Assembly (NCBI GenBank): GCA_023435985.1
Contig: JAEZKY010000213.1
Location: 1 to 64,000, forward strand
From: Bacillota bacterium
GTDB taxonomy: Bacteria; Bacillota; Clostridia; Clostridiales; Clostridiaceae
Direction: 5' to 3'
Length of the DNA: 64,000 nt
The notes under the pieces were generated by a model. It worked only from the letters and a program-made list of their open reading frames with translations. It was not told where the DNA came from and ran no database searches. Below, one piece after another: positions 44,307-53,283 of the stretch (within the stretch, counting starts at the first letter, position 1; the number at the start of each line of letters is the position of its first letter). The position numbers and the translations under genes were made by a program.

Positions 44307-45953
44307 CTATTTAATCCAAGCTCCGTCAGCACCAACTTTATATCCGCTAATTGTAGTACTTGTTGCCATAGATCCATCAGAAGTTAAATAATAGTATTTT
44401 CCTCCACTTATTACCCAGCAATTTTCTGCCATAGCTCCAGATGTACTTAAGTAATAGTACTTACCGCTGCTTAATATCCAACTGTTTTCTGCCATGAATC
44501 CATCTGAAGCCATATAGTACCAGCTGTTATAATTTTTATCAAAGACCCATTGATTTATTAATTGTTTTCCTAAGTTATCATAATACTGCCATTTTCCACT
44601 TACCTGTACCCAGCCATTTTTGATTGAAGGTGAAGTTGAATCTGCTGTATTTCCAGTTGATACGGTAGTTGTTGTGCTTGGATTAGATGCTGCTGTGCTT
44701 GAAGTTAAAACTCCGTCTCCTGAATCAGTTGAAGTAGTTCCTCTATATATCTTTAAAGTATACTCTCTTTCATCATCGTCCTCATCTTCAATTCTTATTT
44801 TAATATCATTTTCACCATTATCTAAGTCTACATCTTTTTTATAATTGTCATCATCATCTACTTCATCGCCATCAATTTCGACTGTATCTTCATCCTCGTC
44901 TTCTGGTTTTGCTTTAATTGTTACTTCATCTGCATCACTAGCTACATCATAAGTATATGTTACCTTTGAGTCTGATAAAGAGATACTATTTCCATCTACA
45001 CTTAGACTATCCAAATAAATATCGTCATAGTCATCAGCATCATCATCTGAAGTATCAGAACCATCACCAGTGTATTTTACATGAATTGTATAATCATTTA
45101 CCACATCATCATCATCATCATACTCTACATCATCGTCTGGCTCTTCATCATATACTCTTACGACAATAGTATAATACTCTGATGATAAACTAATATCACT
45201 GCCTACTGATTTCCCCTTGATTGAATCACTAATATCATCTTCATCATCATCCTTAAATACTCTGACATATTTTGAGCTAATCCCATCTATATCCACATTA
45301 ATTGTACTAGATGAAGTTTTAGCATAATATTCTTCATTAGGTTCTACATCATCGCTGTCTACTTCATCATCACTATCATAATCATCATCTTCATAAAGCT
45401 TAATAGTATCCCCGCTTGAATTTTCTAATTCTATACTGTCAAGTTCATCATCATCATTGTCATCATCATCATTATATTTTACTTTTATTTTGTATTCACT
45501 AATAACATGGCTGTCACTGCTATACTTTATGTTGCTAGAAGGTTCTTCATCATATACTCTTACAACAAGGGTTGTTGTTCCTGATGATATGCTTATACTA
45601 CTGCTTACACTTTTGCCTTCTGTTGAACTTGAAGTATCATTAAATACTTTGACGTATTCAGATGCAGGGCCACTTATATTTACCCTTACTGTCCTTGATG
45701 AACTCTCTGCATAGTATGTTATACCAGGTGATATACTGCTGCTAACTGCAGTACTGTAACTGCTGTCACTATAAATTTTTAAAGTACTACCACCTGAAGT
45801 TTCTAATCCCAAACTAGATAAGGTACTTACAGAATTGTCTGAAGCATAAGCCTTTGAAGTTAGTAAATTAATTCGGCCAGCTGGTCCTGCAGCTGAAACT
45901 ATTCCTATTGCCATTATTATGGCAATTATTTTCTTAATATTTTTATTCATCAT
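44307..45953 (-). CDS. Secreted cadherin-like / cell wall-binding protein with duplicated domain A (array member 5)
   Basis: 548 residues from the ATG at 45953, 8 nt after GGAGG; the TTG at 45968 overlaps that SD. Signal peptide ends KAYASD. Domain A occurs twice (about 35-160 and 165-305), both with the SSLxLETS/SIELENSSGxTIKLY opening, YYAxxSSxTxxVxI, SKYVRVF and VVRVYDEEP blocks. The second copy is far richer in Asp (YDSDDEVDSDD, DDDEDDISDS). One cadherin-like domain follows (about 318-412, SVDGNSISLSDSKVTYTYDV to REYTLKIYRG). Then come a long Ser/Thr linker (about 413-450), four to five CW_binding_1 repeats and SGYKVGADGAWI. It is the only member with two A domains, and its second half is very close to member 6. 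Confidence 0.87.
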   Translation of the reverse strand: MMNKNIKKIIAIIMAIGIVSAAGPAGRINLLTSKAYASDNSVSTLSSLGLETSGGSTLKIYSDSSYSTAVSSSISPGITYYAESSSRTVRVNISGPASEYVKVFNDTSSSTEGKSVSSSISISSGTTTLVVRVYDEEPSSNIKYSSDSHVISEYKIKVKYNDDDDNDDDELDSIELENSSGDTIKLYEDDDYDSDDEVDSDDVEPNEEYYAKTSSSTINVDIDGISSKYVRVFKDDDEDDISDSIKGKSVGSDISLSSEYYTIVVRVYDEEPDDDVEYDDDDDVVNDYTIHVKYTGDGSDTSDDDADDYDDIYLDSLSVDGNSISLSDSKVTYTYDVASDADEVTIKAKPEDEDEDTVEIDGDEVDDDDNYKKDVDLDNGENDIKIRIEDEDDDEREYTLKIYRGTTSTDSGDGVLTSSTAASNPSTTTTVSTGNTADSTSPSIKNGWVQVSGKWQYYDNLGKQLINQWVFDKNYNSWYYMASDGFMAENSWILSSGKYYYLSTSGAMAENCWVISGGKYYYLTSDGSMATSTTISGYKVGADGAWIK

Positions 45954-46082
45954 AACTTGTCCCTCCAATTTAATAACGTGAATTGGAATCTAAATTACTT
46001 TATATTAATGTTTTTTCTAAATACCCCTTTAAACTCACGTTAATTATTATTAATTTATCTCATATGATGCTGCTATATATAA

Positions 46083-46115
46083 ATAAGGCTGGAAGATTAC
46101 CGCCCAGCCTTGTTT
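46083..46115 (-). terminator. Probable terminator of the 46144-47259 gene
   Basis: AAGGCTGG and CCAGCCTT pair across a 11-nt loop. On the minus strand the following tract is ATTTATATAT, a weak U-run; on the plus strand it is GTTTTTTA. Confidence 0.65.
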
Positions 46116-46143
46116 TTTATAAATATATATCTTATTAGCTTTA

Positions 46144-47259
46144 TTATGAAATCCAAGCTCCATCAGAACCAACTCTCCATTGGCCAACATAAGTATCATG
46201 AGCCATCATTCCATCTGCTCCTAAGTAATACCACTTTCCATAGTTTCTATCAAAAAGCCAGTAACTCTTTAATGGAGCTCCTGTGGAATCATTATATTGC
46301 CATCCGCCATTTACTTGTACCCATCCAACTTTTGCAGTTGTAACTACTGTTGCTGTACTTGTCTGTGACGCTGCTGTACTTGTAGCTGTTGAAGCAACTG
46401 TAGTATTATCTGCTCTAGTTATCTTTAAAGTATACTCTCTTTCATTATCATCTTCATCTTCGATTTTTACTTTAATATCATTTTCACCTTTATCTAAATC
46501 TACATCTTTCTTGTAATTGTCATCATCATTTACTTCATCGCCATCAATTTCAACTGTATCCTCATCTTCATCTTCTGGTCTTGCCTTTATTGAAACTTCA
46601 TCTACATCGCTTGCTACATCATAAGTATATGTAGTTTTTGAATCTGATAAAGAAACGCTGTTTCCATCTACACTAAGGCTATCTAGATATATATCATCAT
46701 ATTCATCTGAATCGTCTGAATCATCTGAGTCATCTGAGTCATCTCCAGTGTATTTTACATGAATTGTATATTCATTTGAAACATCATCATCATCATCATA
46801 TCTTACATCATCATCTGGCTCTTCATCATATATTTTTACAGCAATAGTATAGTACTCTGATGATAAACTGATATCGTCACCTACTTCTTTACCTTTAGTT
46901 GAATCACTGATATCATCTTCATCATCATCCTTGAATACTCTTACATATTTTGAGCTGACCCCATCTATGTCTATATTAATTTTATCAGATGAAGTTTTAG
47001 CATAGTAATCAGTATCTGGATCTACATCTTCGCTATCTACTTTTTCATCACTATCGTAGCTATCGTCATCGTAAAGCTTTATGCTGCTTCCATCTGAAGT
47101 TTCTAATTTTAGACTATCAAAAGTATCATCGTCATTTTCATCATCAGATGCATAAGCCTTTGTTGTTAAAAAGCTAGCATTGCTGACAGCTGGTGCTGCT
47201 ACTGAGATTGTTCCAAATACCATTGCCAAAGCAACTATTTTCTTTAAATTTTTACTCAT
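46144..47259 (-). CDS. Secreted, highly acidic cadherin-like / cell wall-binding protein (array member 6)
   Basis: 371 residues. Signal peptide ends KAYASDD (about 39). Domain A (about 45-178) is nearly the same as the second A domain of member 5 (DSYDSDEKVDSEDVDP, YYAKTSSDKINIDIDG, SKYVRVFKDDDEDDISDS). A linker of Ser-Asp-Asp repeats (DDSDDSDDSDE, about 180-190) is encoded by a short in-frame tandem DNA repeat. The cadherin-like domain (about 195-290) again matches member 5. The linker TTVASTATSTAASQTSTATV is the most Ser/Thr-dense in the array. Only about three CW_binding_1 repeats remain, and the end is QWRVGSDGAWI, lacking the usual NTTxxGY. Recent duplication with member 5 is likely. Confidence 0.87.
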   Translation of the reverse strand: MSKNLKKIVALAMVFGTISVAAPAVSNASFLTTKAYASDDENDDDTFDSLKLETSDGSSIKLYDDDSYDSDEKVDSEDVDPDTDYYAKTSSDKINIDIDGVSSKYVRVFKDDDEDDISDSTKGKEVGDDISLSSEYYTIAVKIYDEEPDDDVRYDDDDDVSNEYTIHVKYTGDDSDDSDDSDDSDEYDDIYLDSLSVDGNSVSLSDSKTTYTYDVASDVDEVSIKARPEDEDEDTVEIDGDEVNDDDNYKKDVDLDKGENDIKVKIEDEDDNEREYTLKITRADNTTVASTATSTAASQTSTATVVTTAKVGWVQVNGGWQYNDSTGAPLKSYWLFDRNYGKWYYLGADGMMAHDTYVGQWRVGSDGAWIS

Positions 47260-47414
47260 AAATTTATTCCTCCAATTTATTTATCGTCACTATTTATTAA
47301 AATTATATACATATCTTATATTTTACCACTAAAACAACATTTGTCCAAATTTAATATTCTTTTCTTAGATATAAGGCAGAACTACACGCACTTCAATTGA
47401 CAATTTGTTCATTC

Positions 47415-48725
47415 TTAATTAGCTGCTGTATTATCTGTCATTTTTCCTGTTGAATCTAAATAATACCATTTTCCATCAGAGTTTTCTAGCCAGCCAGTCT
47501 TCATTGCTCCACTGCTGTCAAGATAATACCAGTTTTCTGAGGAATCTTCTAACCATCCGCTTTGCATTACTCCTCTTTCATTTAAGTAATACCAATTTTT
47601 CCCTGATTGTATCCAGCCTGTTTGTATCTCCCCCTTTTCATTTAAATAAAACCAGTTGCTGCCATCATAAAACCAGCCAGTTGCCATAGTTCCATCTGCT
47701 TTTAAGTAGTAAGTCTTTCCTGTTTTACTGTCAAACCACCACTGATTTTTTAAAGGCACTCCAGTTCCGTCAATATATTCCCATTTTCCATTAACTTTCT
47801 GCCATGAATTGAATTTGCCTGAATCACTTGTAACTGCATTATTTATGTTACCTGAAGCTGAGCTTGTACTTCCTTGACTCGCAGAAGTAGAAGCAACCGA
47901 AGTCGAGTTACTTCCTCTGTATACATTCAAAGTATATGTTTCATCATCATCATTACTTTCAACATATATCTTTATGGTATTGTTACCTTCATCTAAGCTT
48001 ATTGTCTTTTCAAAGTTATCGCTTTCTTCTACAGATTGTCCATTAATTTCAACTACATCCTCATTATTATCAGGAGTTGCTCTAATAAGAAGATCTTCAA
48101 TATTATCATTGACACTTACATTATATGAATATTGTTCCTTTGAAAAATCAATATCTCCATTACTTAGATAGATACTTTGCAAATATGCATAATCTTTATC
48201 AAGTTCGTCGTCAGAGCTTATATCATTTGAATCTGGTTTCTTGACATGAATTATGTAAGTATTTTCGCAATCAGTTACATCTTTATTCCCATAAGCATCT
48301 TTATAAGCCTGCTCACTTTTGTATGTTCTCAAATAAACATCCTCATATGTAGAGTCAATATTTACATACTCTCCAATATCCTGACCTTCTGCAGTCTTAT
48401 CTGCTGAAGTGAATACTTTTGCTACATATCCATTACCTTGTACACCTGCTGATATATAAAATCCATCAGCTCCAGTAAGGCTCATATAATAATCTTTATT
48501 TCCAGATAGACTTGTTTCATTTCCTTCATAAGTATTAAGTAATTTAATCTCACTTCCAGTACTCCTTGTTATAGTCAGTGAATTTAGCTCTCCATCACTT
48601 GCACTTCTATAGGTTGATGCATATGCTTCTACTGATCCTAAAACAAACTTATCAGCTGGCAAAACACCTGAAATTGTTCCGATTATAAGGCTTACTGCTA
48701 TTATGTGTTTGATTTTCTTGTGCAT
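47415..48725 (-). CDS. Secreted cadherin-like / cell wall-binding protein (array member 7), shortened tail
   Basis: 436 residues from the ATG at 48725, 5 nt after AAAGGAGGT; the GTG at 48743 overlaps the SD. Signal peptide ends EAYAST. Domain A (about 40-160) has LNSLTITRSTGSEIKLL, YYMSLTGADG, YVAKVFTSADKTAEG and VYLRTYKSEQAYKDAYG. It is closest to members 2 and 9, which share the TYxSxxxxxDA pattern and a Cys in TDC/TNC before the last strand. One cadherin-like domain (about 178-268), a Ser/Thr linker and six CW_binding_1 repeats follow. The protein stops at KMTDNTAAN, without the GYxxGxxGAWI tail found in most members, so the last repeat seems lost by a new stop. Confidence 0.85.
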   Translation of the reverse strand: MHKKIKHIIAVSLIIGTISGVLPADKFVLGSVEAYASTYRSASDGELNSLTITRSTGSEIKLLNTYEGNETSLSGNKDYYMSLTGADGFYISAGVQGNGYVAKVFTSADKTAEGQDIGEYVNIDSTYEDVYLRTYKSEQAYKDAYGNKDVTDCENTYIIHVKKPDSNDISSDDELDKDYAYLQSIYLSNGDIDFSKEQYSYNVSVNDNIEDLLIRATPDNNEDVVEINGQSVEESDNFEKTISLDEGNNTIKIYVESNDDDETYTLNVYRGSNSTSVASTSASQGSTSSASGNINNAVTSDSGKFNSWQKVNGKWEYIDGTGVPLKNQWWFDSKTGKTYYLKADGTMATGWFYDGSNWFYLNEKGEIQTGWIQSGKNWYYLNERGVMQSGWLEDSSENWYYLDSSGAMKTGWLENSDGKWYYLDSTGKMTDNTAAN

Positions 48726-49031
48726 AATATACCTCCTTTGCACTTTTTAACACCTTAACTTTATCTTTTATTATAGCTATTCAATTTAAAAACTTGATAT
48801 CTTCATTATTTGACTTGTATATAGTTACATTTTCATTCTCTTATATAAATTACCATAAGCGCATATATTTCTAACTAATATATTCAATTCTAATTTTACC
48901 TCATAATTCTAAACTTTCTATTATATAATTATTAACTTTTTATAAATACTTTGTATATATGTTGTAAAATAAAAGTTTCGGGAGTACTTATTAAGAAAAT
49001 ATATCCATTTAATCACTTGAATTTTAATTAT
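48726..49031. other. Intergenic region, 306 nt
   Basis: A/T-rich with no coding frame and no convincing terminator for the gene ending at 49032. It should contain the promoter of the 47415-48725 gene; no spaced -35/-10 pair stood out. Confidence 0.4.
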
Positions 49032-50480
49032 CTATTGAATCCAAGCTCCATCTGATCCAACTTTATAGCTTCCAATTGTTGTATCATGTGCCATAGATCC
49101 ATCAGAATTCAAGTAATAATACTTTCCATCCGTATCTTTTATCCATCCTGTTCTCTTCTGTCCATTATTATCAAGGTAAAACCATGATCCATTTATCTTT
49201 TGCCAGCCAGCTTGTGCATTACTATTATTATCATCTTGACCTCCGTTACTATTTTGTTCCCAAGCTCCATCTGAACCCAGCTCATATCCATCAACTGTTG
49301 TATCATGTGCCATAGATCCATCGGAATTCAAGTAATAATACTTTCCATCCGTATCTTTTATCCATCCTGTTCTCTTTTGTCCATTATTATCAAAGTAAAA
49401 CCATGATCCATTTATCTTTTGCCAGCCAGCTTGTACATTACTACTATTGACTCCTTGACTATCATTATTATTTTGTTTCCAAGCTCCATCTGAACCTAGC
49501 TCATAGCCATCAATTGTTGTATCATGTGCCATAGATCCATCAGAATTTAAATAATAATATTTTCCATCCGTATCTTTCATCCATCCTGTTTTTTTCTGTC
49601 CATTATTATCAAAGTAAAACCATGATCCATTTATCTTTTGCCAGCCAGCTTGCCCATTACCATTGCTTGCTCCTTGGCTGTCATTTGCAAGCTGATTGCC
49701 TTGTTGTCCTGCTTCAGAATTCAATGTTTTATTAACTGTTAATGTATATGTCCTTGAATTATCATCCTTCGAAACTTTTACAGTTATTGTATTAGTAGTT
49801 GAACTTAAAGGTACTGTACTTTTATATCCACCATCGCTATCAACTATTATTCCATTTATTGTAACTGTATTGTCCGTATCCTTAGGTATAGCTTGTACTA
49901 TTGTTGAAGCTGCATCGTTAGGAACATTAGTAGTATAAGAAGTTGTATTTTGATCAAAGTTAACAACACCATTGCTTAATGAAAGTCCTAATAAATCCGC
50001 ATCATCAGAAGTTGTGTTTTTTATGATGATAGTATATTGGTTATAATCCGAACTAGAATAATCCTCATCATATTTATCTTCATATACTCTTACCTTAAGA
50101 GTAGTAGTTGTTCCTTCTGAAATACTAATATCATCGCCAACTTCGTAAGCTGTACTAGAACTTCCTTTAAATATTCTTACATTATCATCGTCTGCTCCAT
50201 CTATACTATTTATAACAATTTTATTTGATGAAGTTTTTGAATAATATGTATCTCCAACAGATAAATCATCATCGAGCTTATCATCATAACCGCTATCTGT
50301 ATAAAGATTTAAACTACCTCCATTTGAAGTTTCTAATTCTAAACTTCTTAGTTCATCAGCATCAGAATCGGATGCATAAGCTTTTATAGTTAATAAATTA
50401 GCACATGTTGCTGGTGCAACTGCTGAAACACTTCCGAGCACTATTACTGCCGCAATTATCTTTTTTAAATTTCTATTCAT
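49032..50480 (-). CDS. Secreted cadherin-like / cell wall-binding protein with triplicated binding module (array member 8)
   Basis: 482 residues. Signal peptide ends KAYASD (about 37). Domain A (about 42-160) has LRSLELETSNGGSLNLYTD, YYSKTSSNKIVI, NVRIFKGSSS and TLKVRVYED. One cadherin-like domain (about 163-255: LGLSLSNGVVNFDQNTTSY to RTYTLTVNK) follows. The binding region (about 276-482) is three nearly identical modules of about 72 residues, each with two CW_binding_1 repeats, TTIDGYELGSDGAW and an Asn/Ser/Gly linker. The DNA of the modules (49035-49655) is also nearly identical, which signals recent internal duplication. Each module carries its own copy of the terminal tail, so whole C-terminal units were copied. 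Confidence 0.88.
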   Translation of the reverse strand: MNRNLKKIIAAVIVLGSVSAVAPATCANLLTIKAYASDSDADELRSLELETSNGGSLNLYTDSGYDDKLDDDLSVGDTYYSKTSSNKIVINSIDGADDDNVRIFKGSSSTAYEVGDDISISEGTTTTLKVRVYEDKYDEDYSSSDYNQYTIIIKNTTSDDADLLGLSLSNGVVNFDQNTTSYTTNVPNDAASTIVQAIPKDTDNTVTINGIIVDSDGGYKSTVPLSSTTNTITVKVSKDDNSRTYTLTVNKTLNSEAGQQGNQLANDSQGASNGNGQAGWQKINGSWFYFDNNGQKKTGWMKDTDGKYYYLNSDGSMAHDTTIDGYELGSDGAWKQNNNDSQGVNSSNVQAGWQKINGSWFYFDNNGQKRTGWIKDTDGKYYYLNSDGSMAHDTTVDGYELGSDGAWEQNSNGGQDDNNSNAQAGWQKINGSWFYLDNNGQKRTGWIKDTDGKYYYLNSDGSMAHDTTIGSYKVGSDGAWIQ

Positions 50481-50681
50481 AAATATCGTCTCCTCATTTT
50501 AATACACAAGTTTGTATACTTATTTATAAAACTTTTTAATCAAATAGTACCTCATTTTCCTTACAAGTATTATATTAACCAATTATTGTTGCATTAGTGT
50601 GACAATAATATTGCTAGACTGTTAATTTAATATAAACCAACATTAAACAATATCTCACTAACTTGTATTGATAAAAGGCAT

Positions 50682-50734
50682 GTAAAAAATAAGAAATGAA
50701 GTTACTTAAAAAAGAACTTCACTCCTTATTTCTT
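50682..50734 (-). terminator. Probable terminator of the 50860-52551 gene
   Basis: On the minus strand AAGAAAT...GTGAAGTT and AACTTCATTTCTT form an interrupted stem followed by ATTTTTTAC, about 125 nt past the stop. The remainder of the 50481-50859 gap is A/T-rich and should hold the promoter of the 49032-50480 gene. Confidence 0.6.
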
Positions 50735-50859
50735 ATATATTAAATTTTATTCAATCACTAAACTAAGCTATAGCTTTTGGCAATTTACTTCTAAAGTTAT
50801 TCTAGGAAACTTCAATTTAACCTACTAACTAGCAATTTTTAATATAAACGCCAAAAATC

Positions 50860-52551
50860 TTAGATAATTAAAACTCCACTATCATTAAATTTATATTCTT
50901 TTCCGTCAATTATCTGAGTTCCAGTTAACATAACTCCGCTTGGACTAAAATAATATTTTGAATTGGAATAAACCAGCCATCCTGTCTGCATTGATCCATC
51001 ACTATTTAGATAATACCATTTATCATTATCCTGTATCCATCCTGATTTCAGTGAACCATCACTATTTAAATAATACCATTTTTCAGTTTTTGTATTGCTA
51101 GCATCTGCCTTTGAAGCATCACTATCCTTACTGCTCGTACTAGTAACTTCTTCCTTATACCAGCCTGTCTTCATATCTCCACTTGATTTATCTAACATAT
51201 ACCATTTTCCACCTGTATACTGCCAGCCTGTTAACATAATCCCATTACCATCTAATAAATACCATTTATCATCCTTTTGCAGCCAGCCTGTTACCTTAGA
51301 ACCATTTTCATCGTAATATTCCCAGCCTTTATCTGTTTGTACCCATTGAGATTTCTTAGTCGTATCTGTACTTGTATTGCCAGTGCTTGTATTGCCACCA
51401 CTTGTGTCAGTATTATCTTGAGATGTACCTCTCTTTACAGTTAATGTATATGTTCTCTTCTTATCATTTAATTCATCCTCAACTATTACCTTAATAGTGT
51501 TTTCACCTTTGGACAAAGATACTTCTTTTTCAAAGTCATCATCAGAGTTCACTTCATCTCCATTAATTGTAACTAAATAATCCTCATCTTCTGGTTCTGC
51601 ATCTATTGTTAACTTACTTATAGAGTCATCAAGATCCACAGTATACTCAGTTTCATCTTCTGAGAAATCAAGACTTCCATGATTTATCTTAAGCTCATCT
51701 AAATATATATCATCTTGTGTATCTGAAGCATCTCCTCGTGTAATATTTAATGTATAAGTTCTTTGATTATCCTTATCATCTGTTACTTTTACTTTAATTG
51801 TATTTGTCCCTTCATCTAAAGATACAGTTTTCTTATAATCATCGTCTGAATCTACAACATCTCCATCTATTCTTACCCTATCTGAATCATCTTCTGGCGG
51901 TGCTGTTATTTTTATTTCGCTGACTGAAGAATCAACACTGACATCATAGCTTGTCTTTTGTTTTGTGAAACTTATGTCTCCTTTGTTAAGCTGAATGTTA
52001 TCTAGATATATTGAATCTTGAGTGTCATCCTCATCATCACTTGCTTGTGTTTTCCTTACGTTTATTGTATATTCTTGATCACAATTTGTTACATCCTTAT
52101 CAACATTTTTAGCTTCTCTGTAATCATCTAAAGAATTATAAGTTCTAACATAAATAGTTGTATCACCTTTTCCAAGTGGAATTTCATCTCCTGACTCATA
52201 CTCCTCTGCATCAGCTCTGTCGGAAGTAAAAATTCTAACTATTTCATCTTCACCTTCGGCTTCAGCATCTATTTTAATTCCATCGCTATCATCTGTAAGT
52301 TTTACATAATATTCTTCATCATCACTTAATTTAACTGTATCCCCATTATACCCATCACGTAAATCGAGAGTATCTCCATTGGTTGATTTTACTTTTAATG
52401 TTTTTAATTCATCTGCATCTGGAGAATATGATGATGCATAAACTGGCCTAGCCATTATATCTCCAAACTTCACTGGTGTTATAGCTGAAATAGTAGAAAA
52501 AGCATTAATTGTAAGCACAAGTGCAATTATACGTTTTATATTTTTATTCAT
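50860..52551 (-). CDS. Secreted cadherin-like / cell wall-binding protein (array member 9, largest)
   Basis: 563 residues from the ATG at 52551, with GGGAGGAAAC upstream; the frame stays open to 52626 without a better start. Signal peptide ends PVYASS (about 41). Domain A (about 48-165) has LKTLKVKSTNGDTLDLRD, YYVKLTDDSDG, IVRIFTSDRAD and TIYVRTYNSLDDYREA. Two cadherin-like domains (about 178-268 and 272-362) follow, then a Thr/Ser/Gly linker and about seven CW_binding_1 repeats. One repeat is split by a polar insert (SSKDSDASKADASNTKT). The end, KEYKFNDSGVLII, differs from the GAWI tail of most members. First gene of the array in the direction of transcription, though most members seem to be separate transcripts. 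Confidence 0.87.
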   Translation of the reverse strand: MNKNIKRIIALVLTINAFSTISAITPVKFGDIMARPVYASSYSPDADELKTLKVKSTNGDTLDLRDGYNGDTVKLSDDEEYYVKLTDDSDGIKIDAEAEGEDEIVRIFTSDRADAEEYESGDEIPLGKGDTTIYVRTYNSLDDYREAKNVDKDVTNCDQEYTINVRKTQASDDEDDTQDSIYLDNIQLNKGDISFTKQKTSYDVSVDSSVSEIKITAPPEDDSDRVRIDGDVVDSDDDYKKTVSLDEGTNTIKVKVTDDKDNQRTYTLNITRGDASDTQDDIYLDELKINHGSLDFSEDETEYTVDLDDSISKLTIDAEPEDEDYLVTINGDEVNSDDDFEKEVSLSKGENTIKVIVEDELNDKKRTYTLTVKRGTSQDNTDTSGGNTSTGNTSTDTTKKSQWVQTDKGWEYYDENGSKVTGWLQKDDKWYLLDGNGIMLTGWQYTGGKWYMLDKSSGDMKTGWYKEEVTSTSSKDSDASKADASNTKTEKWYYLNSDGSLKSGWIQDNDKWYYLNSDGSMQTGWLVYSNSKYYFSPSGVMLTGTQIIDGKEYKFNDSGVLII

Positions 52552-52907
52552 AAAGTTTCCTCCCATACCGTTATGAGTTAATTTTATCACTATTATCCCG
52601 TAAAATACAAGATTCTTATATACCAAGATTAAAAAATTAAGAAAATTGAAATTTTTATATACATTCTTGTAAAACTTTCCATATATAAATTTTCTACATT
52701 TTTATGAATTAATAAAATCATTTTTTCAAATAATAACATATAACTATTTTTCATTTTTAGTTATAAAAAATTATAGACTATATGCTGCAATTAAATTTAT
52801 GCATTAAAATCAAGCAAACATTTTAATTGTGTCGTAAATTTAAATATGAATATTATCGCAGTATTTGACATTGCTATTTCAAATCATTATGTTAGGAGTG
52901 ATTAAAT
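52552..52907. other. Divergent intergenic region, 356 nt
   Basis: Lies between the divergent genes starting at 52551 (minus) and 52908 (plus). It is A/T-rich and must contain promoters for both, but I could not assign them; a perfect TTGACA at 52865-52870 is too close to the plus-strand gene to fit. No coding sequence seen. Confidence 0.45.
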
Positions 52908-53108
52908 ATGAACAATGAGAAAATATCCTCATCTTCTAAAAATTTAACCGATATGTCTTCATCAGGACCTAGTGCTTCTGATATAGAAAAATTGAAAGAT
53001 CTTTATCTTCCAAAATCCAAAGCTAGAAATAATCCAAGTGAAAAGAGCATTGAAGATGCAAATGATTTAGAACATCCTAAGCCTCCAAGTCCAAATTCAT
53101 TAACATAA
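52908..53108 (+). CDS. Small hydrophilic protein, YLPK family copy 1
   Basis: 66 residues, no signal peptide or membrane segment, Ser-, Lys- and Pro-rich. SD TAGGAGTGAT sits 7 nt before the ATG. The middle DLYLPKSKARNNPSEKSIED matches TYLPKVRTNYHPDKNDVES in the next gene, giving a shared YLPKxxxxxxPxxxxxE pattern at similar distance from both ends. Conserved spacing, motif and good SDs make this a real gene pair rather than chance frames. I do not recognise the family. Its place beside the wall-protein array may be accidental. Confidence 0.7.
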   Translation: MNNEKISSSSKNLTDMSSSGPSASDIEKLKDLYLPKSKARNNPSEKSIEDANDLEHPKPPSPNSLT

Positions 53109-53283
53109 GACACAATCAAATAAATAACAAGGCAATTTGTCTCCTTGACTAATGAAAAATATCCATGGCAGTTTTGAACTTGTTATTTATTTTCACGTGC
53201 GTAACTTAATTCTATAAATCTATCTCATGGAATTTAAAATTCTGCAATTCTTTTAGTATTATTGAAAAGTAAGGAGTGATACT

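Noticed and set aside
44307..47259. Plus-strand open frames opposite the acidic proteins (for example 44620-44844, 45457-45714)
   Set aside because: They are antisense shadows of Asp/Ser-rich codons, giving Ser/Leu/His-rich translations without start signals.
52865..52893. Consensus TTGACA with TATGTT 17 nt downstream before the small gene at 52908
   Set aside because: The transcript would start at or after the ribosome binding site (about 52894-52900), so this spacing cannot serve the gene as annotated.
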